Assembly (NCBI RefSeq): GCF_016278715.1
Contig: NZ_JADQBH010000033.1
Span: forward strand, 1-64,000
DNA from: Marinilabilia sp.
GTDB lineage: Bacteria > Bacteroidota > Bacteroidia > Bacteroidales > Marinilabiliaceae
DNA length: 64,000 bases
Direction of reading: 5' to 3'
Shown here: one piece after another, positions 1-11,300 of the stretch
How the letters are laid out: every line of letters starts with the position of its first letter
Numbering within the stretch: position 1 is the first letter of the stretch
Made by a program: the position numbers and the translations under genes
Notes under the pieces: model-generated
Databases searched by the model: none
What the model was told of the DNA's origin: nothing
Seen by the model: only the letters and a program-made list of their open reading frames with translations

Positions 1-1
1 A

Positions 2-1222
2 GGAGAATTGTACGAAATGCCCATAGAACGTAAAGCACCTCAGGTGATTTACCGCCAGCCGGTTAAGGAACCGTTACAAACCGGACTTAAGGCCATTGAT
101 GCCATGACCCCCATCGGACGCGGGCAGCGTGAATTGATTATCGGAGACAGACAGACCGGTAAAACTGCTATTGCAATTGATACCATCATCAATCAAAAGC
201 CATTTTTCGAAGCAGGCAACCCGGTTTATTGTATTTATGTGGCCATCGGTCAGAAAGGTTCTACCGTTGCGCAGATTGTGAATACCCTCCAAAAGCACGG
301 TGCAATGGATTACACTATTGTGGTTTCTTCTTCTGCGGCTGATCCTGCTGCCATGCAGTTTTATGCACCATTTTCCGGAACAGCCATTGGAGAGTTTTTT
401 CGTGATACAGGAAGGCATTCGCTGATTATTTATGATGACTTGTCCAAGCAGGCAGTTTCTTATCGTGAGGTCTCCCTTCTTTTGAGGCGACCGCCCGGAC
501 GGGAGGCATTTCCCGGAGATGTTTTCTATCTCCATTCAAGATTGCTCGAACGGGCAGCCAAGATTATCGAGTCGGATAAGGTTGCTGCCCAAATGAACGA
601 TATTCCTGAGTCTATCAGGCATCTGGTGAAAGGAGGTGGTACTCTTACAGCGCTGCCTATTATAGAGACACAGGCTGGCGACGTTTCAGCCTATATTCCA
701 ACGAACGTTATCTCGATTACCGACGGTCAGATATTTCTTGAAAACAACTTATTTAATGCCGGTGTCCGTCCTGCTATTAATGTTGGAATTTCGGTTTCCC
801 GCGTAGGCGGAAACGCCCAGATTAAGCCGATGAAAAAAGTAGCCGGTACATTGAAGCTGGATCAGGCTCAATATCGTGAACTGGAAGCGTTCTCGAAATT
901 TGGTTCCGATTTGGATCCTGCTACAATGGCTGTATTGGATAAAGGTCGTAAAAATGTTGAGTTGCTTAAACAGGCTCAGTATAAACCGGTGCGCGTGGAA
1001 CAGCAGGTTGCCATTATTTATTGCGGAACCAAAGGGTTGTTGAAAGATGTTCCCATGGACAAAGTAAAGATGTTTGAAAGCGAGTTCATTGAAACGCTGG
1101 AAGCCATGCATAATGAAGTGTTGAAAGGAATATTGGAAGGAAAATTTGATGAAGAGGTGACCCAAAAGATTGAGAAAGTTGCTCTTGATGTGGCTGCTCA
1201 TTTTAGTGCTGACCAGAAATAA
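2..1222 (+). CDS. atpA: ATP synthase F1 subunit alpha, 5'-truncated by window edge
   Basis: Walker [72 protein letters not shown]; frame is open to the window start. Confidence 0.97.
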   Translation, partial: GELYEMPIERKAPQVIYRQPVKEPLQTGLKAIDAMTPIGRGQRELIIGDRQTGKTAIAIDTIINQKPFFEAGNPVYCIYVAIGQKGSTVAQIVNTLQKHGAMDYTIVVSSSAADPAAMQFYAPFSGTAIGEFFRDTGRHSLIIYDDLSKQAVSYREVSLLLRRPPGREAFPGDVFYLHSRLLERAAKIIESDKVAAQMNDIPESIRHLVKGGGTLTALPIIETQAGDVSAYIPTNVISITDGQIFLENNLFNAGVRPAINVGISVSRVGGNAQIKPMKKVAGTLKLDQAQYRELEAFSKFGSDLDPATMAVLDKGRKNVELLKQAQYKPVRVEQQVAIIYCGTKGLLKDVPMDKVKMFESEFIETLEAMHNEVLKGILEGKFDEEVTQKIEKVALDVAAHFSADQK

Positions 1223-1232
1223 TAAAGCTTAA

Positions 1233-2108
1233 ATGGCAAACTTAAAAGACATACGCACGCGTATCGGGGCCATTAAAACAACCCGGCAGGTTACCAGTGC
1301 CATGAAAATGGTCTCTGCTGCCCGTCTTAAAAAGGCGCAGGACGATGTGGATCACATTCGGCCCTATACTTCTCATCTTCTCGGTATTATCAATGATATG
1401 GTTTCGACTCCCGAAGATGTGAAAATAAACTATACCATGCCCGGCAAAGGCGATAAAGTGGTGTTGTGGGTTATTGCATCCAACAGGGGATTGTGTGGTG
1501 CTTTTAACAGCAATGTCGTGAAAGCGGTACAGCAACTTTTGCATAACGACCTCAAAGAAGATTACCAGAATGGAAATGTGGAAATCAGGGTTTTGGGGAA
1601 ACAAGCGTGGAAAATGTTGCGCGCCAGAAATATCATTCCTCATATCCGGGAGGAAGGTCAGCTGGTAGATCCATCATTCAAAAAGGTTTCCATTCTTGCT
1701 GAAGAGTTGCTGGATGAATATGATTTTGGCATTCTGAAAAAATCGATAGTTGTTTACAATGAATTTATTAATGCGGCAATTCAGCAGGTTCAGGTTCAGC
1801 AGTTTTTGCCAATTGCAATACCTGAGGTAAAACGGGATAAACCGATATCTAAGTATATTCTGGAGCCTGACAGACAGACTATTGTGAATAACCTTATGCC
1901 CAAAACCCTGCGTTCGCTGTTCTATCAGGTGGTGCTGGATTCCATTGCTTCTGAACACGGAGCCCGCATGACTTCCATGCACAAGGCAACCGACAATGCG
2001 ACAGATTTGATTAAAGATCTGCAGCTTTCTTACAATAAGGCACGCCAATCATCAATTACAAACGAACTTATGGAAATTACTTCCGGGGCTGAGGCACTTA
2101 AAAAGTAA
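1233..2108 (+). CDS. atpG: ATP synthase F1 subunit gamma
   Basis: Start MANLKDIRTRIGAIKTTRQVTSAMKMVSAARLKKAQ, C-terminal SSITNELMEITSGAEAL; directly after atpA. Confidence 0.97.
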   Translation: MANLKDIRTRIGAIKTTRQVTSAMKMVSAARLKKAQDDVDHIRPYTSHLLGIINDMVSTPEDVKINYTMPGKGDKVVLWVIASNRGLCGAFNSNVVKAVQQLLHNDLKEDYQNGNVEIRVLGKQAWKMLRARNIIPHIREEGQLVDPSFKKVSILAEELLDEYDFGILKKSIVVYNEFINAAIQQVQVQQFLPIAIPEVKRDKPISKYILEPDRQTIVNNLMPKTLRSLFYQVVLDSIASEHGARMTSMHKATDNATDLIKDLQLSYNKARQSSITNELMEITSGAEALKK

Positions 2109-2133
2109 TTTGGTTTTTCTGTTTTAAACAGGT

Positions 2134-2826
2134 TTATTCCCTGAGTTTTTCCAGTTTCTCTTTCAGGATTTCCATTCCTGAGGTTGCTTTGTGTTTAAGA
2201 ACTTCGATGTTTGGTGATGAGATGTAAGCCGGGGAGCCTGGATCGATAATGAAAACCGGCACTGCTGCGGGAACAAACTCAATAAGCCCGGCAGCAGGAT
2301 AGACAGAAAGGGAGGTGCCGATGACCAGAAAAATATCTGCTGTGGCGGCAATTTCAGCAGCTTCTGCTATGGCATCTACCGATTCGCCAAACCACACGAT
2401 GTGGGGACGCAACTGCGAACCTTTTTCACATAGATCTCCCTCCTTTAGCTCCCAGTGATCCATTTCGTAGATGAGGTGCGGATCGATTGTGCTTCTTGCT
2501 TTTTTCAACTCTCCGTGCAAATGCAGTACATTACTACTGCCAGCCCTTTCGTGCAAGTCATCCACATTCTGGGTAATGATGCTGACTTCGAAACTTTCTT
2601 CAAGTTCTGCCAGCGCATAATGTGCAGTATTTGGCCTGCATTCAAAAAGTTGTTTTCTACGTTGATTGTAGAAATCAAGAACCACCTGCCTGTTGGTTTC
2701 CCAAGCATGGGGGGAGGCGACTTCTGTAATGTCATATTGCTCCCATAAGCCTCCCATGTCCCGAAATGTTTGAATACCACTTTCGGCGCTGAGGCCCGAT
2801 CCTGATAGAACCACCAATTTCTTCAT
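2134..2826 (-). CDS. cobB: Sir2-family NAD-dependent protein deacylase (class III-like)
   Basis: GSGLSAESGIQTFRD, TQNVDDLHERAG, HLHGEL, RPHIVWFGE, GTSLSVYPAAGL. Confidence 0.93.
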   Translation of the reverse strand: MKKLVVLSGSGLSAESGIQTFRDMGGLWEQYDITEVASPHAWETNRQVVLDFYNQRRKQLFECRPNTAHYALAELEESFEVSIITQNVDDLHERAGSSNVLHLHGELKKARSTIDPHLIYEMDHWELKEGDLCEKGSQLRPHIVWFGESVDAIAEAAEIAATADIFLVIGTSLSVYPAAGLIEFVPAAVPVFIIDPGSPAYISSPNIEVLKHKATSGMEILKEKLEKLRE

Positions 2827-2878
2827 TCTTCTTTTTGAGGATAAAGATAAGGCACAGCCAAAATGGATAAAAATTTTT

Positions 2879-2886
2879 TAACTTTG
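2879..2886 (+). promoter_or_regulatory. candidate Bacteroidetes -7 element (TAACTTTG) upstream of dnaG
   Basis: Exact match to TAnnTTTG 27 nt upstream of the dnaG ATG; no clear -33 element seen. Confidence 0.35.
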
Positions 2887-2912
2887 AAAGTCGTTAATGA
2901 ACCAGGTGAAGC

Positions 2913-4892
2913 ATGATAGATAAGGGTACCATAGATAAGGTAATGGAGACAGCTCAGGGCCAGATAACAGAGGTGGTTTCAGAGTTTGTAAATCTCAGGA
3001 GACGTGGGATTAATTACATCGGATTGTGCCCTTTTCACAACGAAAAGACTCCTTCGTTTATCGTTTCTCCCCACAAGGGCATTTTTAAGTGTTTTGGTTG
3101 TGGAAAAGGTGGAAATGCTGTGAATTTCCTGATGGACCACGAACAGATTTCTTTCATTGAGGCCATCAAAATTCTGGGAAAGAAGTTTCACATCCATATC
3201 GAAGAAAAGGAGCTGACTCCTGAAGAAATGGCCCATCAGAACGACCGCGATAGTATGCTGGTGGTGACCAGTTTTGCAGCCGCTTATTTTATGGACAGAC
3301 TGCACAAGTCGGACGAAGGAAAGTCAGTTGGACTGGGTTATTTCAGAGAGCGAAGTTTTCGCGATGACATCATTCAGAAGTTTCAGTTGGGCTATTCGCC
3401 TGAGTCGAAGGATGCTTTTACCAAAGAGGCTTTAAGACAGGGATACAAGCTTGAATTTTTGGAAAAGACCGGGCTTACCATTGTTCGCGATGATTATAAA
3501 GTAGACCGCTTTCGGGGAAGAGTAATTTTTCCTATTCACAGTCTCGCCGGCAAAGTCATCGGTTTTGGCGGGCGTGTTTTGCGCACCGATGCTAAAACGG
3601 CTAAATATCTCAATTCACCTGAGTCAGAGATTTACCATAAAAGCAGGGTTCTTTACGGGATGTATCAGGCCCGTCAGGATATAGCCCGTCAGGATCGATG
3701 CATACTGGTGGAGGGATACACCGATGTTTTGTCGTTTCATCAGGCGGGAATCAACAATGTTGTGGCTTCCTCGGGAACCGCTCTTACCACAGACCAGATT
3801 CGTTTAATCGCCAGGTTTTCTAAAAACCTCACCATTATTTTCGATGGTGACGCCGCTGGAATCAAAGCTTCGCTGCGAGGAATTGATCTGGTGCTTGAGG
3901 AAGGTTTAAATGTTAAAGTCTTGTTGCTGCCCGATGGCGAAGATCCCGATTCCTATGCCAAAAAACTTGGCGGAGAAGCACTTCAGGAATATATTCAAAA
4001 GCACCAAACTGACTTTATTCGTTTCAAAACCGGGCTGCTTCTCGAAGAAGCCAAAGACGATCCCATTGCCCGGGCGCGCTTGGTGCAGGATATTGTGCGT
4101 ACCATTTCGGTGATTCCAGATTCCATTACCCGTACGGAATATGTGAAAGATTGCAGCAGCTTGATGAAAGTGGAGGAGCAGGTTCTTTATATGGAAATTG
4201 GGAAACTGCGCAAGAAAAGGCAGGAGGATGCCTCAAGGCGGACACATTATAGTGAAAATGCATCCCCCACCGACGGAGTAAGTGCTTCGCAACAACAAAA
4301 GACTGACCAGATGATGGCCAGAGCTGCCTCAAAATCATCCAATCCTTTTGATGCAGAAGAATGGGAGGTATTGAGATTTTTGCTGAAGTATGGGGATGCT
4401 ACTTTAGGTGAATTTGAATTTGAAGACGAGAAACGGGAAGTATCCGTAGGAGAATATATTGTTACGGAGCTGCGTCAGGATGAGTTGGAGAGTGTGAATC
4501 CGCTTTACAATAAAATGATGGAGCTTTATGAAACCAATTATAAGAACGAAAATTTTTCATCATCAGGATTCTTTGTTTCCAGTTCGGATAGTAAGATCAG
4601 CAGTCTGGCCACCGATCTGATTGCCAGGGAATATTCGCTAAGCCGTATTCACGGTAAGATGGGTGTGGTGGCTACGGAGGAGGACTTGCTCGAAGACCTG
4701 GTTCCTAAAGTTGTGACAGAGCTTAAGTGGAAAAAAGTAAAGGTGTTGCTGGAAGAAAAACGGCAGCAACTTAAAAAGGCCGAAGAAGAAAAAAATGAGG
4801 AGAAATTTATGGAATTTCTGCAGGAGCTGAATAATCTGCAACAGGCATTTATCTTTATTTCAAAATCATTGGGAGAACGAACAGTTGTTTAG
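2913..4892 (+). CDS. dnaG: DNA primase
   Basis: CHC2 zinc finger (CPFHNEKTPSFIVSPHKGIFKCFGCGKGGNAVNF) and TOPRIM (VEGYTDVLSFHQAGINNVVASSGTALT, FDGDAAGIKAS). Confidence 0.97.
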   Translation: MIDKGTIDKVMETAQGQITEVVSEFVNLRRRGINYIGLCPFHNEKTPSFIVSPHKGIFKCFGCGKGGNAVNFLMDHEQISFIEAIKILGKKFHIHIEEKELTPEEMAHQNDRDSMLVVTSFAAAYFMDRLHKSDEGKSVGLGYFRERSFRDDIIQKFQLGYSPESKDAFTKEALRQGYKLEFLEKTGLTIVRDDYKVDRFRGRVIFPIHSLAGKVIGFGGRVLRTDAKTAKYLNSPESEIYHKSRVLYGMYQARQDIARQDRCILVEGYTDVLSFHQAGINNVVASSGTALTTDQIRLIARFSKNLTIIFDGDAAGIKASLRGIDLVLEEGLNVKVLLLPDGEDPDSYAKKLGGEALQEYIQKHQTDFIRFKTGLLLEEAKDDPIARARLVQDIVRTISVIPDSITRTEYVKDCSSLMKVEEQVLYMEIGKLRKKRQEDASRRTHYSENASPTDGVSASQQQKTDQMMARAASKSSNPFDAEEWEVLRFLLKYGDATLGEFEFEDEKREVSVGEYIVTELRQDELESVNPLYNKMMELYETNYKNENFSSSGFFVSSSDSKISSLATDLIAREYSLSRIHGKMGVVATEEDLLEDLVPKVVTELKWKKVKVLLEEKRQQLKKAEEEKNEEKFMEFLQELNNLQQAFIFISKSLGERTVV

Positions 4893-4934
4893 TTGTTTTC
4901 CGGGAATAGTATAATAATTAAAGATTCTTTATAC

Positions 4935-5417
4935 ATGAAAACATTCACCCACCACGATTTAGCATTTATTGAAGATGTAATTTCACAGTGTGATATTTGT
5001 TTTGCTGCGATGGTTGATGAAAACGGATTGCCCTATAATGTGCCTATGAATTTTGGCTTCACTGAGGGCATTTTTTATTTGCATAGTGCCCCTGAAGGGC
5101 GGTCTATACGTGCGCTGGAGAAAAATGACCACATTTGCCTGACCTTTAATGTCGGACAGGATTTGGCTTTTCAACATCCCAAAGTTGCATGTAGTTACCG
5201 GATGAAAGCCAAGAGTGTGATTGCCGAAGGAAAGGTGACTTTTTTAGATGATTTGGATGACAAGCGGCTGGCGCTTAACTATATCATGAAGCAATACAGT
5301 GATAAGGAATTTGAATATAGTGATCCCGCAGTAAAGAATGTGAAAGTCTGGCGCATCGATGTGGATAAAATTGTATGTAAGGAATTTGGAGCTCCTCATG
5401 ATGCGTATAAAAAGTAG
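4935..5417 (+). CDS. pyridoxamine 5'-phosphate oxidase-like (FMN-binding split-barrel) protein
   Basis: Pattern CFAAMVDENGLPYNVPMNFGF...FYLHSAPEGRSIRALEKNDHICLTF; Met at 4935 preferred over ORF start 4893. Confidence 0.85.
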   Translation: MKTFTHHDLAFIEDVISQCDICFAAMVDENGLPYNVPMNFGFTEGIFYLHSAPEGRSIRALEKNDHICLTFNVGQDLAFQHPKVACSYRMKAKSVIAEGKVTFLDDLDDKRLALNYIMKQYSDKEFEYSDPAVKNVKVWRIDVDKIVCKEFGAPHDAYKK

Positions 5418-5453
5418 TTTCTGATGTGGCCCCAATTTTAAACCAATCGCGTT

Positions 5454-6686
5454 ATGGTATTGAATTATATTTGGATCGCCTTTTTTCTGATTGCTTTTGT
5501 GGTGGCTTTGATTAAGCTGGTATTCTTTCAGGATTTGGAGGTCTTTTCCAACCTGATGAATGCCACCTTTGATTACGCTAAAACAGGATTTGAAATTTCG
5601 TTGGGCTTGACAGGAGTATTGACGCTCTGGCTGGGACTGATGAAAATTGGTGAGAAGGGCGGAATGGTTCAAGCAATGTCGAAAGCAATTGGCCCGTTTT
5701 TCAGACGCATTTTTCCGACCCTGCCAAAGGATCATCCTGCTTACGGCTCTATGATGATGAATATTGCTGCCAATATGCTTGGATTGGACAATGCCGCTAC
5801 GCCGATGGGGCTAAAGGCTATGAAAGAGCTTCAGACAGCCAACGATAAAAAGGATACTGCCTCCAATGCCCAAATAATGTTTCTGGTGCTGAATACATCC
5901 GGATTGACCATCATTCCGGTTTCTATTATGGTTTACCGGGCCGAACTTGGGGCATCAAATCCGGCAGATATTTTTCTGCCCATTATGCTGGCGACATTCT
6001 TCAGTACTGTTGTGGGTTTGATTGCTGTGGCTGTGGCCCAGAAAATTAATCTTTTCAACCGGGTGGTGATGGGTTACCTTGGCGGGTTGAGCCTTTTTAT
6101 TGGTGCTGTCATTTACGGGCTGTCACTACTAGACCGGGAGCAAATCAGAATTGTTTCCCTGCTTACTGCCAATATCATCCTGTTTTCCATTATTGTCACA
6201 TTTATTGTGATGGCCGCTATTCGTAAAGTGAATGTTTATGAATCCTTTATCGAAGGGGCTAAAGATGGCTTTTTTATTGCCATAAAGATCATCCCTTATC
6301 TGATTGCCATTCTGGTGGGAATTGGTGTTTTCAGAGCCGCAGGAGCCATGGAAGTCCTTATTGACGGAATAGCGTGGACTATAAGTGCGGTGGGCCTGAA
6401 CACCGATTTTGTGGGAGCTTTGCCCACAGCTTTGATGAAACCCCTTAGTGGAAGCGGAGCACGCGGAATGATGGTTGATGCCATGAATCTTCATGGCGCC
6501 GACTCTTTTGTAGGAAGGATTGCCAGTACGGTTCAGGGAGCCACCGATACGACATTTTATATTATTGCGGTCTATTTCGGCTCTGTTGGAATCCGAAAAA
6601 CCCGGCATGCTGTGGCCTGTGGATTAATTGCTGACTTTGCAGGAATTGTTGCTGCTATCCTGTTGGGCTATCTTTTTTTCGGATAG
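5454..6686 (+). CDS. nucleoside-recognition/SpmA-SpmB-like fused membrane protein
   Basis: Two Gate-like halves: NMLGLDNAATPMGLKAMKELQ (SpmA-like) and ALPTALMKPLSGSGARGMMVDAM...GATDTTFYIIAVYFGSVGIRKTRHA (SpmB-like). Confidence 0.85.
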   Translation: MVLNYIWIAFFLIAFVVALIKLVFFQDLEVFSNLMNATFDYAKTGFEISLGLTGVLTLWLGLMKIGEKGGMVQAMSKAIGPFFRRIFPTLPKDHPAYGSMMMNIAANMLGLDNAATPMGLKAMKELQTANDKKDTASNAQIMFLVLNTSGLTIIPVSIMVYRAELGASNPADIFLPIMLATFFSTVVGLIAVAVAQKINLFNRVVMGYLGGLSLFIGAVIYGLSLLDREQIRIVSLLTANIILFSIIVTFIVMAAIRKVNVYESFIEGAKDGFFIAIKIIPYLIAILVGIGVFRAAGAMEVLIDGIAWTISAVGLNTDFVGALPTALMKPLSGSGARGMMVDAMNLHGADSFVGRIASTVQGATDTTFYIIAVYFGSVGIRKTRHAVACGLIADFAGIVAAILLGYLFFG

Positions 6687-7203
6687 AAGTAATGCAGAAA
6701 GGAGTGGGGATTTCAGTTACTAACATACCCAAAGAACTAAAAAAGATGCGTGAGATGTACATTTTTTATCTTTTGCAATTTTAGTAGCTAAAAGAATGTT
6801 GCTTCAAGATATCCCTGTTATTCAGAAGCATATTCTCCGTCATTCCTCCTCAGAATGATATTCAGCCAATTGTCATTCTGAGTGCCTGCCTCAAAAAAAA
6901 TTGAGGCATAATGGGTCTTTGACAGATTGGGGAGATTCCTAATAGAGAAGCAATTATTATTTATCTGATTTTTGCTTGTTACAAAAATCTTTCATTGGTA
7001 GCCTGCAAAGAATCTCTCATTAAAATAATGGAGGCAATTAAGCCAAACACTTCTGTATTTCTGAGCCTGAGAAGAATCTTTGATAAAAGTAATTCAGTCG
7101 TTAGCAGATTGTCAAAAGGAAACAAGTGTGGCGGACTCTTTGCAAACAAAAAAGTAGAGCCGATGCCGGCCCCCAGTCTTATCTTAGTCTAACCCCCAAC
7201 CAC

Positions 7204-7812
7204 TCATAATCTTGTTCCCAGAACCCCCAGGTGGTCAGTAAATTCTTCTGTAGTTTTGATATTGGAAAAATCGGCATCAACCATTAAAGAGGTTATGGTG
7301 GCTTCATCCACCCGGTGAGCCAACGGAGGGCCCGATTCACAGGCGTCTTCCCTTTTTGCCCAGTCGATGATCAGCATTTTTCCATTGGGTTTAAGGACTC
7401 TTTTTATCTCTTTGAGCAACAAATGAGGCTTCCTTAATTCATGAAAAAGGTTGATCATCCACACCACATCGGCATATTCGTCGTTAACCGGAAGTTGATT
7501 GTCAGTCATCAGATGAGGAGTAATGCGGCTGTATTCGGGGAGGTTGCTACGCATTTCGGCTACCATTACAGGCTCAATGTCGAAAGCGTCAATATGTGCC
7601 TTGGGAGCCAATTCCCCTAGTGCCGCAGTGATAAATGCTGTGCCTGCTCCGATGTCAATGATTTTTTCTGGCCGTTTGAAATTTATAAATTCCCATATTT
7701 TTTGTGGATCAAGCTTTTCTAAACGTTGTGGATTATTAAGTTTATTCCGGTGTTCGGGATTAAATTTTTTGTCTTCCATAGGGAGTTTCTTTGTAATGTC
7801 CAAAATAAACAA
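7204..7812 (-). CDS. class I SAM-dependent methyltransferase
   Basis: IIDIGAGTAFITAALGELAPKAHIDAFDIEPVM, VLKPNGKMLIIDW. Confidence 0.88.
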   Translation of the reverse strand: MFILDITKKLPMEDKKFNPEHRNKLNNPQRLEKLDPQKIWEFINFKRPEKIIDIGAGTAFITAALGELAPKAHIDAFDIEPVMVAEMRSNLPEYSRITPHLMTDNQLPVNDEYADVVWMINLFHELRKPHLLLKEIKRVLKPNGKMLIIDWAKREDACESGPPLAHRVDEATITSLMVDADFSNIKTTEEFTDHLGVLGTRL

Positions 7813-8057
7813 TCTTATAGGGTATCATGTTTCAATCCTGCGTTAAACTTTTACAAACAGCTGATAATTAATCCACTACAAGACAGGCAGCCTAACCACA
7901 ACTCGCTCATAATGAAAACCATGCGTCATTGAGTCTCTGAGTTTAAGCTTATTTTTACGAACTATTGATGTTTTAAATACCATCAAAATAAAAACTTTAC
8001 CTTCTCCTGTAAATTTCTTATATTTATTGTATTCTCACATTTTCAAATCATTAAGTT

Positions 8058-8300
8058 ATGGAAGAACCAAAAAAAGATAAAACTAAAAAGAAAAAGAGCG
8101 GCGCCTGGACCATTGGTTGGGGATGGATGATAACCGTTCCTGCACTGGCTTTTTTATCATGGGCGACCAAAAAAGGAATTAAAGATGCGCTGGAAGAAGA
8201 ACATCCGGCCCCACTTACCATTCTTAAAGAGAGATATGTAAAGGGAGACATAGACCGGAAAGAATACGAGGAGAAACTCCGGGATCTTTTGGGTTCCTGA
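8058..8300 (+). CDS. small SHOCT-domain protein
   Basis: C-terminal LTILKERYVKGDIDRKEYEEKLRDLL fits the SHOCT pattern; one TM segment. Confidence 0.75.
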   Translation: MEEPKKDKTKKKKSGAWTIGWGWMITVPALAFLSWATKKGIKDALEEEHPAPLTILKERYVKGDIDRKEYEEKLRDLLGS

Positions 8301-8322
8301 GAAACACTGTTTTAAAAATTAG

Positions 8323-8353
8323 AAAAAACCGGCTTCTTGAGCCGGTTTTTTTT
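8323..8353. terminator. bidirectional intrinsic terminator between convergent genes
   Basis: aaaaaaccggct-tcttg-agccggtttttttt, 12-bp stem, T-tract on both strands. Confidence 0.88.
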
Positions 8354-8376
8354 GTTTGGCCGGCTGTGAGGGACAC

Positions 8377-11300
8377 TTACTCAGGCTTCCTTGCCGAAGG
8401 AATGATAAACTTGAAGGTTGATCCCTTTCCCGGGGTGCTTTCCACCCATATTTTTCCATCGTGATAATCAATGAATTCTTTGCATAATATTAGTCCAAGC
8501 CCGGTGCCTTTTTCGTTTTGGGTTCCCGGAGTTGATATGTTTTCGTTAATGTCAAATAATTTACTGATTTTTTCCGCATCAATGCCCACTCCGGCATCGG
8601 CAACGCTGACTTCAGTTCCGTGGGCATATTGTTGAGCTGAAAGGGTGATGCGTCCTCCTGAATGAGTAAATTTTATGGCATTGGAAACAAGGTTTCTCAG
8701 GATTGTGTTGATCATTGCCACATCGCCGAAGATGGTGGTTTCAGGAGGTATGTTTGTGGCGAATTCCAGCATTTTTTCCTCAGGGTTTTCCTGGAACAAC
8801 AGTTTTCCTACCTGTTCAACAATGGGCAGTAAAGTAAACTCTTCAGGAGAGAACTTTATCCTTCCGGTTTGTGAGCGTGCCCATTCCATCAGGTTCATTA
8901 ATAGTTTCATGGCCATGTTGGCCGATTGATTAACGATCTGTGAATACTGATTTACTTTTTCCCGGTCAAGTGATTCTGCTTTGTCGGTTAAGAGACCGCT
9001 AAATCCCAGAATGGCATTAAACGGGCTTCTTAAATCGTGTGCAATAATGGAAAAGAACTTGTCCTTGGTGGCATTGGCTAACTGTAACTCTTCATTTTTT
9101 TGTCTTAAGGCTTCTTCTGCTTTTTTTCTTTCAGCAATTTCCACCCTCAGCCGGTCGGTGGCATTGGCCAGTTCTTTGGCTTGAGTCTCAGCTTCCACGC
9201 GGAGCCTGTTTTGCTGAAGTTGATGTGCGTATTGCTTGAGTACCCCGATTTGTTTTTCAACTATCTGCGTTTTCAATTCTTTGTTCGAGCCTTCCAGGTT
9301 TTGAAGGTTGTTAAACAGAGATTCTTTAATTTCCTCTTCTATGGCATTAACTTTTGTTTGTGCTCCCCAGCGGGCATAGCACGCATAAGCCTGCTGTCGA
9401 TAGATTCCTCTAATCACTGGGTTATTATTTTCCTGCCAGAACAAGCCTGCTCTTTCGTTGGCTAACGCTTCCCATTGAATAAAACCTTGGTCCCGTGCAG
9501 CTGTTACCGCTAGATCGTAGTGTTTTACAGCTGTTTTTAAATGATTTTCTAATCTTGCCTTTTCGGCTTTTGCCAGATGGAATTTATGGATATAGTTTTC
9601 GGGAGCATATTTTGCCCACAATTCTAATTTTTCGATGGTGGTGTTAAGTTCTTTATCCCATTTTTCGCGGGTAGAACTATCTGCTTTTGAATAAAGGGCA
9701 GTTAGAATTAGAAAGCGGGAAAAAACATACTCTGGCCAGGGTAAAAGCCCTTGGGTTCCAACAGTGAATAAAATGGGTTGGGTGGCATCAGAAATTTTCA
9801 ACGCATTTTCATAATCTCCAAGAAACAGGGATGCTGATGCTTTGAGGATATTGTAGATGCAGCGAATTTGAATATTTCCGTGGGCTTCGATTTTGTTTAA
9901 AAGTGCTTCATCCGACCAGTTTATCTCCTTTTCCACAGTAGTGGAGCTGTTTGACAGCTTTTTTAGAACGGTTGTTCCACCCTCCAGTAAATCTATGGCC
10001 CACTGGTTTAAACGGCTTTTGCTAAAAGTCAGAGAGTGTTTCGTTTCCTGAAGCAGGATGGATAATTCTTTGCCCTGAAAAAAGGAACAATACATGTTGT
10101 GTCCAAAAGCATAGGCGGCATACTGAAGATTACCTCCTCGCAATCCTGTTTCGTATGCATCTACATAGTCCTGCGAGCTGTGGCGCAAATGGTGAAACCA
10201 ATGACGAATAGAACTTCCAATCATCAGGTAAAAAATACTCTGATCGGAAGGGACCTGATATCTTTGCTTCATAAGGGTGGTTGCCAGATCGCCAAATCTC
10301 CGTGCTGTCGTGAAATCGTCGTCGACCCATCCCAGTAATCCCCCATACGCGGTGTGACTGTAACCGATTTGTGGGATGTTTCCGTATTTTAAAGTGATAT
10401 TGACCACTTTCGGTACCAGAACACTCCACAGATGTTGATGTGATCGGTAGCAGGGCGGCCCCATTGTAATGAGTATCCCTGTTGCCATCAGCATTGAAGG
10501 CTCCTTCATGTCGGGCATTTGGGCCAGTGATTCTACTGTTTTGTTTTCCAGGGTCTTTCGGATCCCGGCAATCTCATGTGAACTTGCCTCTTTGAAATTG
10601 TTGCGTGGTAAATCGATGCCCAAAGCCGAAAGAGCCTGATAAGCTGCTTCAATTGCCTCCCCATAGCGGGCCATAAGGGTGTAATGAGCGATGAGCAGAT
10701 TAAGAACCTTAGCTTTTTCAATGGCACTTCTTGCTTTCGAAACCGCTATCTGAATAGTTTTTACTCCGTAGTCTCTGTCGCCTTCAATAAATTCGCAAAT
10801 TGCCCTCTGCTTGTGGAGGGCCATCATTAACTGATGTTGGTTTCTCCATAATTCATCGGTATATGAGGGCTCGCTAAGAAAGGTGTCTGTTGCCCTGCAA
10901 AATTCCAAAGCTGAAAGATAGGCTGTTGCGGTGTAGGCTTTTTCTGATGCCTGAAGATTTAATTCTATTATTTTTAATTTCTCATCAGGAGCATGTACTA
11001 GATGTGCTCCCGAATTGATTGCATCAATTATCTCGAACAACTGTTCGTTGATTTGTTCAGGGTTTAACCGGGAAAGAAACAGTCTTCCTATTTTTAGTCT
11101 GATGGCGGGTGTTTCCTCAGGATTTGCAAGTGTAAAAGCCGCCTGCTGGACTTTGTCGTGCAGAAAACGCATGGTGAAGGCGGTTTCCTTCTCCGATTTG
11201 TTCATTTTCTGCTTTTCCCAATCCAAAAGCATGGTTTTCCCTGTTTTGGTAAGTATCTGAGATTGACAATCTTTTATGGAAAGACCACTAATAATACTTA

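Noticed and set aside
74-1201. Antisense ORFs 74..535 and 749..1201
   Set aside because: Shadow ORFs opposite atpA, as expected for codon-biased genes.
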